From positions 65,861,086 to 65,925,085 of the forward strand of contig CM077668.1 of assembly GCA_039707655.1 (NCBI GenBank): DNA of 64,000 nucleotides, given 5' to 3'. Origin of the DNA: Elymus sibiricus (Eukaryota; Streptophyta; Magnoliopsida; Poales; Poaceae). A program made the translations under genes and the position numbers. Below are positions 33,678-44,000 of this stretch, piece after piece. The first letter of the stretch is position 1; every line of letters starts with the position of its first letter. The notes beneath the pieces were generated by a model. It made no database searches. It was given only the letters and a program-made list of their open reading frames with translations, and was not told the DNA's origin.

Positions 33678-35090
33678 CCTAGAAGTCCTCCCCTGCATCA
33701 TCATCATCAGTTGGTAATTCAACCATGAATATGTTACCGTTTGGAGCATCGTCGGCTGCTGCATTCCAATTCCACGGTTGGTTTTCTTCAAACACAACAT
33801 AGGTGAAATGCATAGACGTTTGGTTTTTGGATCATATAAGCGGTATGCCTTGGTGCCGGAACTCCTCTCATATCCGACACCATCTTTGTGCTGCGATCGG
33901 CAAGATTTGAGTGGTGTGGCTCTGCCATCTTCACATTTGACACGCACCCAAATGTTCATAGATGAGAAACATTCGGCTTGCATTCGTAAATTGGTTCATA
34001 AGAAGTCTTGCCGATCACCGCCTTCATTGGATTCCGGTTGAGAAGATAAACTGTCATCGTCACAGCTTCTCCCCAGAAAGACCCCGACATGTTCTTGCTC
34101 TTGAGTAAACTTCTTGCCATATCAATGATGGTTTAATTGCTCCTTTCAACAACCTTGTTTTTATACGATGTATAAGGTACCGTTAGAAACCTTTTTATGT
34201 CGATCTTCTCGTAGTAGTCATTGAACTCGTTCGACGTAAACTCCCCACTATGATCTGTACGTAGAGCATGAACCTTCAGCTTGTGTTCCATCTCCGCTAC
34301 AGCCTTCAGCTTCTTAAAAGCTTTAAATGCCTCATCTTTGGATCGTAGGAGAACGACCCACATGTATCTCGAGTAATCATCTACCACTAGGAAGAAATAC
34401 TTCCTTCCTCCGTGAGTTGCTGGGATGATAGGGCCACATAGGTCACCATGTTGCAGCTTAAGTACATCACTTGCACGATAGGTAGACTAAGTAGGGAATT
34501 GTATGCGGTTTTGTTTTCCAACTAAGCACATGTCACACACTCGATCAACATGGTCGATAAATGTAATGCCGGATACCATCTCCATCTTTGACATCTTCTT
34601 CAAGGCGTAGAAGTTAACGTGTCCAAATCAAGCATGTCTTAACCATGAATCATCATCACTCTTGGTGAGCCAACACTCTGGTTGAGATTGATCAAGGTTG
34701 AGGATATAGAGCGTGTTCTGCATGCAATTTACACGCGCTAGCACATGTTAGAGGTTAATTCGAAGATCATCATCACTCCGTTCTCGATATCCACTTTGCA
34801 TCCATTCTCGTCAAGTTTCTTGTTAGAGATGATGTTGTTGCGAAGCCGTGGGATGTAGTATAATCCTAGTGAGTATGCGATCTTCGCCTGTTAGACCCTC
34901 GAAGAGGACAAAACCTTGCCCGTAAATCTCCACAGTTGAACCATCACTGAATTTTACCAAGCCTTCCACATCATATCCCAGCTCAAGGAATTTCACCTTG
35001 CACCCCGTCATGTGGTTACTGGCAGCCGTGTCTAGACACCATGACACGTTTTGGTTTCCAGATAACTTCAACATTACCTTCTTCTCATGA
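33678..35090 (-). pseudogene. Copia protease and integrase fragment
   Basis: Minus-strand blocks: aspartic protease with DTAASNHMTG at about 35043-35014; the region between protease and integrase is heavily damaged (34400-34820); integrase core VDDYSRYMWVVLLRSKDEAF (34387-34320) and LRTDHSGEFTSNEF (34260-34210) with its catalytic Asp/Glu pattern; then post-integrase sequence to the hAT site at 33685. Several frameshifts and stops. Joined upstream to 36213-36339 when element C is removed, the frame reads straight across into the protease. Confidence 0.85.
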
Positions 35091-36212
35091 CAATACTGTA
35101 GGAATGCCCATCAGTGGCGGGCGAGTGTTGGGCTATGCTAGGTGCATCGACTGCAATATAAAAAACATCCTACGCGCAGATCAACTAAGAGCATGCTAAG
35201 GGAGATGGATCACAGATCATTACCACTAGACATGCAGTACTGTGCAGTGGAAGTAGAGTTGTGGCAGCGCGTCTCCGGAGTCGTCTCCTCCTCGTCGATC
35301 CCTCGAACAGCCAGTCACCGAATCTCTCGTACAAGTTCGCCGGAGTGGCACAAGTGCACCGCCTCTAATGGTATCCGCGCGTGCTGGATGAATACCGTGC
35401 AGCGGATTACTAGATCTGATCACATAGCTGACGGAGAGTGGAGGTGGCTAGTTGCAACACATGCAAAGCCCTAACGACAAACGCCGAAGCGATCACCTAA
35501 AACCGTATTCTATTTTTTAAGCATTAACTGATTTTCCTTCCACTAAAAAGGTCAGAACGTAACCGTGCAAAGGACCTCTAGAAGGGATGAAACTTGCCAT
35601 GGTGTCTTCATAGGACCTCTGTAGGGTGTGATAAAAATTTGAGAGCGTTGCGACAAAAATTCACGTACCTCGTGTACAAATCGAACACTCTTCGGCGAAG
35701 TATCAGTCTTCCACACACACCTCCATTTTTCTACATGATTTCAGTTTCACAAAATTTTCATGATTAATACACACTATTGGAAACCCCATTCTCAAATTTG
35801 AGACTGTGCTGAGTTTAGTAAATATGATTTTTCAAGGATTTTTCTGACTTAAAATATGTGTGGCGGGCGAGCGTCAATGCCCGCCACTACAAACTTTTGG
35901 AACTTTAAAAACAAATTGGTGCGGGTTACTAAAATATTGTGGTGACGGGCATATTTTTGCATGTGACTGGTGCAATCTAAAGCAGTCACGGGCATTTCAC
36001 ATGCGCCCGCCACAACTGCTTTCATCCTGCGGGTAATTTGGAAAGACTTTACGCGTGTCACATAGTAAATATTGCTCACCACTGTTGTGCCAGGAGCAGG
36101 AGCGGGTAGATTTTATTACTCGCCACTGCTACTTTTCCAAAAAAGCGGTGGCAGGTACCTGACTATGTCCGCCACTAATTTGAGCCCATATATAAACCTT
36201 TTCCCAGTAGTG
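35091..36212. mobile_element. Small CACTA element C (1.1 kb, no coding gene)
   Basis: Right end ...CCTTTTCCCAGTAGTG at 36212 (inverted: CACTACTGGGAAAAGG). Left end CAATACTGTAGGAATGCCC at 35091, a diverged partner whose third base is A in place of C. The TSD TGA is on both sides (35088-35090 and 36213-36215). GTGGCGGGCG/CGCCCGCCAC motifs lie near both ends (35108 and 35860-36180). Removing the element restores the Copia reading frame, which proves the boundaries. No ORF is credible, so it is a non-autonomous derivative. Confidence 0.88.
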
Positions 36213-36339
36213 TGAAGTAGCACCTTCTGGTCTGATTTCACAACCATCGCTTGGACGAGATCACAAACTTCGGCTATTCGAAGACCTGGACGTTCGTTAT
36301 TCCGCATAGCCAAATTTGCCTTGATCTCCTGTTTGCTAG
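36213..36339 (-). pseudogene. Copia gag-protease linking segment
   Basis: A 127-bp island between elements C and D. Its minus-strand frame (SKQEIKANLAMRNNERPGLR, then IAEVCDLVQAMVVKSDQKVL) continues without a break into the protease segment at 35087. On the other side it abuts the gag zinc-knuckle piece at 48892, where the knuckle frame and this frame no longer agree, so a small indel predates or followed the insertion. Confidence 0.8.
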
Positions 36340-36560
36340 CACTAGTAGAAAACAGGGCATCAGTCCCGGTTCCAGAGGGCCTTTAGTCCCGGTTCTACAA
36401 CCGGGACTGAACAATCGGGACTAAAGGCCCCCACTTTTAGTCCCGGTTTGGGTTACGAACCGGGACTAAAGGAGCTCCATGTGGCCACTGTGGGCGCCTA
36501 GGCAGGAGGACCTCTAGTCCTGGTTGGTAACACCAACCGGGACTAGAAGGCAGCCACGCG
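36340..36560 (-). repeat. Subterminal repeats at the 3' end of element D
   Basis: Inverted CTTTAGTCCCGGTT / AACCGGGACTAAAG units, about eight half-sites, next to the TIR. Confidence 0.9.
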
Positions 36561-36920
36561 TCAGCACTGTCAGGCGCTGGGGTTTTTGTTTTTTTTTAAA
36601 GGAGGGGTTTAGGGGTTTTGGAGGGTTTAGGGGTTTCATATTGTGTTTCCCCTTTTCTTTTTCTGTTTACCATTCAATTCCTTTACATTTAGGGTTTTCA
36701 TTTTTATTTTGTGCTTTTCATTCAACTCGACGCTAGCTACTACATATAGCAATGAAGGAACCATTACACAACATCGTCCTGATCAATATATAGAGAGAAG
36801 TGACCTCTCCTTCTCGGTGCTTGGTCGAACAACAAGTTTTCGTATATCTATTCGACGCTACTACATATAGTACACGTTCATGCATATATACAATATAACA
36901 TCTCTTACGATCCCTAATAT
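36561..36920 (-). other. 3' noncoding DNA of element D
   Basis: T-rich sequence between the subterminal repeats and the end of the second gene. No gene is seen. Confidence 0.5.
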
Positions 36921-39900
36921 CTAATTACCACAATCGCTTTGCAAATCCCAATGGTATTCTTCGTCTGTAGGTATGGCATGCTCAACAAAGAATCCCGCCA
37001 ATTCCTCTTGAATTGCTCGTATGCTATCAGTTGGTACGAGTTGGTCCCGCTTCCACCAGATCTAATTTAAAGAAGGGGGTCAATATATATATGTATGAAT
37101 GAAACTCAACACAATTGATGGTAATAAAATAAAAATGTGAATATTGTTTACGTACTTCAAATTGTTCTTCAGATCTGCCCCGCTCAGAGATCTTGTGGCG
37201 AATGAACTCGCAAACATAGTATCCACATAAATTATTCCCGACTTCCTGCCACAAGCACTTTAAGAGAATAGAGTTCAATCAAAATGATAATCAAGCATGA
37301 TAATGGTATTGAAACTAGAATCAATGAGAGATGCGCGGAACTAGCTAGTAGTACTTACTAATTTGGGGCGTGAAAATCGCAGCTCCTTTTTCCATTCACC
37401 CCTAACCTGGTTGGTGAACTTTTTCCAATCCCTGCCCGGCAAAGAAAATGATTACTTGATATCAGGAAATGAACGAAAGTTGCCGATATGGTGCGATAAT
37501 GATTGAACTTACTTCTGGAGCATTTGACTCATGTCCGCCCACTCCTTAGGCTCTTTACATCTCGAGTCCAAGACATTTACTACTCCCGCGTCAAGCTGAA
37601 TGGCTAGCAGAATATAGTGGAACCTGCGCACGCATAACTCATCAATTACACTTAACCTCGAGTAAGCGAAACAGAATTTGCACAAGACAGTAACACTCAC
37701 TTGAAGTTGTAAGGAAATAGTATTTCCCTTTTGTTTGGTTGTCCAAGTAACGCCTTTAGCAAGTTTTCCTCTGTCTCATCGGGATTTTTTTGTACCGTAT
37801 ATTCATTTACGGTATTTGGGTTAATGAACCCAATGTCATAGATTTTTCCTCTGCATTCGCGGATCTTCAATCTGCATAATATAGTGTGAGGATAATTATA
37901 CATGCAATGAACGAGCTGAGCTAGAGACTTAATTACAGAAAAAATACTTACAGACAATAGCAACTGACGATAGTTTTGTCGAGGGCGTCTTGATTGTATA
38001 ACTGAAATAATTCTTCAAATTCAATGTACAATGCCTCGACTCCATTGAAGTAGTGCTCATCTTTAATTCCCACGTAGATACTGTCGGTCCCTTCCTTGCA
38101 GGCTCTCAAGTACCAGTCATGCAATGTTCGCATCATCGTTGATAGTTTCGGGAGCTGCTCAGGTCTAACGAGAGGCTTCCCGTGCTCGTATCTAAAGGCT
38201 ACCTCAGCCATTTCGAACTGTCCCGCATCGCCTAGGTAATCACGAAGAGTGTAACCAGGATGAGCGGCCGCTACCCCCGGATCATTAGAGATATCGGGAA
38301 ACACCTTGAGCGGGGGGCACGATTGTTTTTCCTGTTCGCCGAGCTGGGGAATTGTTTTCCCACTTCTTGCAGCACTGCTAGTACTTCCCGACCTTTTTGC
38401 TTCATTAAATGTCTTTACAATACAGCGGTCATAGTGTGAGGGCAGCGGAGGAGGTGGTGGTCGCTTAAGGGCATCCAGACAACGCTTCGCTTTTACCGAA
38501 TCTATTTTCTCCTTTGGATCTGGACGTTTTGGTGCAAGCTGGCGTTTCACATCGGCAGCCACGATCTTGTTGTTTTCCTCGTCAGTCATGTCGTATGGTA
38601 ACTTGGCAGGAGCCTTCTTGACGCTTGGACCTGCTCTGGATTTCTTCGTTGTTGTACTGCTAGCCGCCGGAGCGGCGGTGGGTCTCTTCCGCCGTTGCTG
38701 AGGCGGCAGAGGAGGCGGAGTCAGCTGACACAGAGGAGGAGGCGGAGTCCGCTGACGCGGCGAAGACAGCTGAGGCGGCGGAGGATTCTGCTGAGGGGCC
38801 TCCTCCGGCGGAGTCCGCTGAGGCGGCGGAGTGTGCTGACGCGGCGGAGACGACTGAGGCAGCGGAGATAGAGCTGGACTGTGAGGAGTCTACTGAGGGG
38901 CCTCCTCCGGCTGAGTTTACTGACGCGGCGTCCATTGTGGAAGCACGATGTTTTCCTTTCTCCATAGAATGGTAGTCCTTACGGCATCTACCAGATGAGT
39001 CTCCCCTTCACCTGTAGGGTACTCAAGGTCCAGCCCCTCGAATCCGTTGGTAACTTCATCCACCCCGACAATAGCATAGCCATCTGGAATCGGATTGCAA
39101 TGGAAAGTTCCATCAGGTCTAGGAGGTAAGACATAGCCGACCGCCACCTTCAAGGTTAGGTTGCTGCATTTCGCCATTAGCTCACAATGTTCCCTCTTCG
39201 TGATATCATCCACGGGGTAGCGAGGACCCGTGATATCAGGCCGAATGAGCTCCGTGGAAGCCACGCTGCTTTTACGCTGAGATGGTGGGGTAGCTTCGTG
39301 GGCAGTATCGAATGAAGGATCTTCGTGCTGCTGAGATGGTGGGCCGGTAGCTCGCTGACTGGTAAGTGACTCTAGTTTCTTCTCCTGCAACGCTAATCTT
39401 TCTTCTACCTTCTGCATCCGGTCTGCTTCCTCTTTCTTCTTTCTCCCTCGGCTTCTATAACCAGTGCTCGGGAAACCCATGCACCCACGGAACGGGGCCT
39501 GATGTGCCTCGTGTTCGTCCAGGGTGTTCAGGATTCCCGAGGGCGCGTGACAGCACGTCCTTCTCTCTGTCAGGATGGAACCTCCCTTCCTGCACGTCCT
39601 TGATTGCTTCCTGAATCTGTATGACGGGTGTTTCAAGTTGTTCTTTCGTGTAAACACACTTCCCTGTTTCTGGGTCCAAAGTTCCCCCATGCCCGAAGAA
39701 CCAAGTCCTTGCCTGTTCGGGCCAGTTCAATGTCGCTGGTTGGATCCCTTTAGCAAGTAGGTCGTTCTCAGCTTTGTCCCACGTAGGCCGGGCAACCTTG
39801 TAGCCACCTGACCCAGTAACATGGTGATACAGCTTCTTTGAAGCATTTAGCTTATTTGTCTGTGACCTGTTCTTAGCTTTCTCCGATTTCTTGTACGCCA

Positions 39901-40648
39901 CAAATGTGGGCTAGTGATCTTTTATCTTCGCATATTTACCGGTGAATTCTGGAGTCTCGTCTTTCTCGACAAACTGTTCGTTCAATCTTTTCTTCCAGTT
40001 CTTGAATTGTTCTGCTATCTTCTTAAGAGCCCATTTTTTGAGTTTTCGCTGTATAACTGGGTTATTTGGATCCTCCTCTGGCGGTAGGCTGAAATTTATC
40101 ATGAGCGAGTTCCAAAGCTCATCTTTGCATCTATCGTCGACATAAGAAACTCCATCGTCCTTCTTCTTATTCCATTCTTCGATGCTGATTGGGACATTGT
40201 CCCTAACAACAACTCCGCACTGATGTATAAATCGGTCTTGGGTCCGCTTGGGAACAGTCGGTTTGCCATCTGGATCGACTTCTTCGATCGTGAACCTTTC
40301 ATTCTGGCCCAACCTTTTCTTCAGGCCTCGTCTCCTTATAGAAGTTTGGCTCGATCCGGAGGGCTAAAAGAAGAAAGAAGCGTTAATATATGTACATACA
40401 AAACAATTAATGCACCTAGTCAGCAGAGGCTTAATTAATATATATACCTCGCTGGACTTTGCAACAGTTAAGGCGCCAACACCGGCGAAGCCGTCATCTT
40501 CTCCCTCCTCCATTCGATCACCGGAGCCGTCATCTTCTCTTCCCTCACCATCGGAGTTGTTGAGAAACTGTGAGAGGCTATCATCACCTCCGTCGTGGAT
40601 TATATCCCCCAACATCTCTTCTTTTTCTAAGTCTCTGTCGTGTTCCAT
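36921..40648 (-). pseudogene. CACTA second gene of element D (TNPA-like with ULP1 protease), broken
   Basis: Homologue of the element A gene at 4770-8743 with the same exon plan. Start MEHDRDLEKEEM at 40648; the end is at TAG 36921-36923. Defects: TAG 39911-39913 (probably a lost Trp), a one-base frameshift near 39470-39500 (GFPEHWL against GFPSTGYRS), and TAA 38917-38919 and TAG 38890-38892 in the proline-rich part. The peptidase still shows FHYILL, VLDSR and GNNLCGYYVC, so His, Asp, Cys and the following Gly are all preserved although the gene cannot be read through. Exon-intron borders (for example CYCL followed by GT at about 37950) agree with element A, supporting both models. Confidence 0.85.
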
Positions 40649-42437
40649 AGTTTCTGCAAATATTACAACATGGCAATATACAACCATGAGAGATGGATTA
40701 GTGGCAAACATAGACCTAATCACAACAAGGAATCATATGCATATGAGCAACGGATTAGTGGATTATCGGGGTTATGTTTTAACGACCCCCTCCCGTCATG
40801 TAGAAGTCAATGAACAACATGAAAATTTGTAAGTGATTGCTAAACTTTTATGCTTCATTTATATGAAGATCAATTATGCAATATAACTATGTTCGCGATA
40901 TGAGGCATTGGACATTATCTAGAATCATATCTGATGAGTCGTCCTATCTTTCGGGAGAGGATACTTTGCGGACCGCCTCTCTCATGCGTGTGCGACGTGC
41001 AAATCAGGTTTTCATATGCCTCAAAATCAAAGGGAAATCTCCTCTCACAACTCTCCGCGGTGCCCAACAATCTGAATCATTCACTAATATTGATGTTGGA
41101 CTCGATAAATATGCACTCCAAAGTCCAATCAACTATATAAGCCTGCGGTGATCAAACACATACATGTTACAAAAATTTCTATGTTCACAAAAACCTAAAA
41201 AAAATTCTCTTCCATCTCATCTCATCTTCACAAAACATCTATCTATCACATTGAGTATATGTATCTAAAAACCTAGTAAAACTACACAAAACAAACAAAA
41301 AAATTCAGCCATCTCCATCTCATCTCATCCATCTCCATCTCATCTCATCCATCTCATGTCATCTCAATGAACAAAAATTTATATTACACATGAAAATATC
41401 ACAAATTCATTACAAACGCTCGGAACAAAAATATCACAAATGAAATGACTTTGATCATGAATAATGCTATAAAAATGACTTTGATCATGAATAATGCTAT
41501 AAAACATTTGCATAAATATTACACATGAATAATATCAATGACTTTGAGATCATGAATAATGCTATAACTCTTTTCCACCTTACAAAAATATTTCTACAAT
41601 ATTTACTAAAATTCCAAAGTTGGAATTTATTTTGTTCATGGTTTCTTTGGTTTATAAAGGAACCATATTTTCTACAAGTCTTCTGCTCCCACGAAAATTA
41701 TCCTAGCAACTAGACGGTACCTACAACCCATTTCACCAAAGACTTTGGGTTCCACGGTTCAAAATTTTCAAATTTCCTTCAATTCAAATTTGGACCAGAA
41801 ACAAACTCTCTGATACAAACTCAATTTTTATAGCTCCAAAAATTCTAAAACTTTGCCAAACTCTCTTATAGACATCAACACCTCACCACAAAAATTCCTC
41901 AAAATTGCTAAAATGCCTAGACCTCTCTGTCATTTCATCATATAGGTTGTGTGCACACTGTTCACTGTCGAAAAAATCAGTTATCTGAATTTGGTTCAGA
42001 GAGAGGGGTCAGCGTCGGCCAGCAGCGCGGGCGGCGTCAGGGTCGGCGTCGGCGTCGGGGTCGGCCAGCAGTGCGGGCGGCCGGCGTCGGTGTCGGCGGC
42101 GTCAGCGTCGGCGCCCAGCAGGGGGGAATAGGACGAGGAGGGGATCGGGGCGGCGCTCACAGCGAGGAGGCGTCGGCGACGGCGTCGGGGCAGGGCTCGG
42201 GGACGGCGTCGGGGGCGGCAACGAGGAGCGGACTCGGGGAGGAGGGCGAGGAGGTCCGGCGACGAGGAGGGCGGGCAGGTCCGGCGACGAGGAGCGGGCT
42301 CGGGGACGGCTCGGAGGCGACGGCGAGGTCCGGCAGCCTGGCGGCGTTGAGGTGGTCTTCGGCGTCGGGGGAGAGGGAGATCGAAAACTGCAGATGGTGT
42401 TTGGAAAATTTTCTAAGTGCTGCTTATATACACAGAG
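40649..42437 (-). other. Noncoding leader and intron of the element D second gene
   Basis: AT-rich DNA with CATCTCATCTCATC short repeats (41215-41360), then a GGCGTCGGCGTCGG low-complexity GC block (42005-42375) that corresponds to the GC-rich leader of element A. A minus-strand TATA box (GTATATAAGCAG) lies at about 42422-42433. Confidence 0.5.
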
Positions 42438-42616
42438 TTTTAGTCCCGGTTTGTGGCTCCAACCGGGACTAAAGGCCCCCCTTTAGTCCCGGTCCGAGCC
42501 ACCAAGCGGGACTAAAGGGTTGGGTGAAATTTACCTTTGGTCCCGGTTGGTGGCTCGGACCGGGACTAAAGGGGGGCCTTTAGTCCCGGTTGGATCCACC
42601 AACCGGGACTAAAGGG
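42438..42616 (-). promoter_or_regulatory. Internal inverted-repeat cluster upstream of element D gene 2
   Basis: Four hairpins of TTTAGTCCCGGTT and its complement with GTGGCTC-type spacers, at about 42438-42475, 42481-42518, 42537-42572 and 42578-42615, directly upstream of the gene 2 TATA box. Same motif as the terminal repeats and same place as in element A. Confidence 0.65.
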
Positions 42617-42652
42617 TTGGTCCTGGCACAGCCGAGGGGCGGTGGGAGTTTA

Positions 42653-42695
42653 GTCCGACCTCGCCAAGCGAGAGGCGCTCGCAGCGGTTTATAAG
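42653..42695 (+). promoter_or_regulatory. U6-type USE and TATA pair in element D
   Basis: GTCCGACCTCG (42653-42663) matches the plant USE with one more change than the A copy. TTTATAAG follows at 42688-42695 after exactly 24 nt, the Pol III spacing. Confidence 0.5.
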
Positions 42696-42719
42696 CCCGC
42701 CTGCGGCTACCGTTGCAAG

Positions 42720-42899
42720 CTCCTCTCAAAGCACAGACAGCTTTTCGTCTGACCTGGCCCCTCTCCGCCCTGTGGGTCCTACTGACAGCAGAAATTCGTT
42801 CCCCACGGGCCTGCATCCTGGCCCATATATAGTTGGGTTTCTAGTCGTATGCAGGCCGTGGTGTGTGAATTCTGCTGCTAGTAGGCGGACATTTTTTTT
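42720..42899 (+). ncRNA. Candidate Pol III transcript of element D
   Basis: Inferred start about 24 nt after the TATA box, inferred end at T8 (42892-42899). It contains the stem GGCCTGCAT (42808-42816) against ATGCAGGCC (42849-42857), the CATCCTGGCCCA loop start and the TTTCTAGTCGTATGCAGG phrase shared with element A. The 5' part (42720-42800) and the last 35 nt have diverged strongly from A, so only the hairpin and the signals look constrained. It runs toward the TNP2 3' end, antisense to the element's genes. Confidence 0.45.
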
Positions 42900-44000
42900 A
42901 TTTTTTGCATATGTTATGTCAATTTTTTGACCTTCTTCAAATCACATCCTAATTTTTATACATACTCACTTATGTGTAATACACATGATTATCAAATAAT
43001 TTCAACAAAATATATGAAATTCTAAAAAATGCAAAACTTTCATATTCTTTCTGTGTTAATGAAAGAGATCATGCCTATTTTTGGTTTTAATTCTAAAGTT
43101 TTCTTTTAAACAGATGCATACATGCCTAGTTTTCATTTAATTCTTTTTGCTATTCAAGTTTTTAACAAAAAATACTTTATGAAAATTTTAGTTGCATAAA
43201 TTTTATATTATTTTAAGTTAATATTATTTTGATCATAACTAGAGTTTTATAAAAGCTTTTTAGTTGATTCTTTTTGCTATTGAAGAATATTATAGTTTTG
43301 TTTTAGTTGATCATAACTAGAATTTTATATAACTTTATTTCATGATATAGATTTTCATCAGATAGTGACAAAATAGCTAGTTCTATCAAGTTATTTTCAT
43401 ATGTACCATTGCCGCAACATATTCACCATAAATTCCGATACTTTTTATTAACCTAATTTATTTTGATGCATAGACACATAGTGATTCAAAAAAAGCCGAC
43501 ACCAATGTTCCCTATCTGAAGGAGATAGACCCTTACTATGAATCTTCTAGAAGATTAATAGCATTTTCTGTTAACCTAATAATGTTATATTTTCTTTTTG
43601 TCATACAACGTTTCTCTCTTATCATCTCCGATCAGAGAAACCACATAGTACCTCCAACTTTATGCCATACAACGTTTCTCTCTTATCATATCCAATGCTT
43701 CTGCTGTATTCATCTATGTCAAGAGGTTTAAGCCATGTCTATATTAACCTTGTTATTATATATGGAGCCACCAACCGGGACTAACCACGTATGATCAACC
43801 TTGCAAAACATGTGACTGAAAGGATAGGAATAATTGAAATTTCATAACTTAATAAATAATTATTATAAAATCATGTTTCAAATGCCAAAATGCCCTAACT
43901 AGCTCTTACAAAGATTTCCCTCCGGTTTGTCCGAAGTGGCACTTTCCAGCTATAAGTCCGGAAACTCACACTAGAGAGAAAGTGATGGCGGTGAAGCCAG
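42900..44000 (-). other. AT-rich 3' region of element D TNP2
   Basis: About 1.1 kb without an ORF over 60 codons. A short stray GGAGCCACCAACCGGGACTA motif is at 43764-43783. No gene is seen. Confidence 0.5.
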
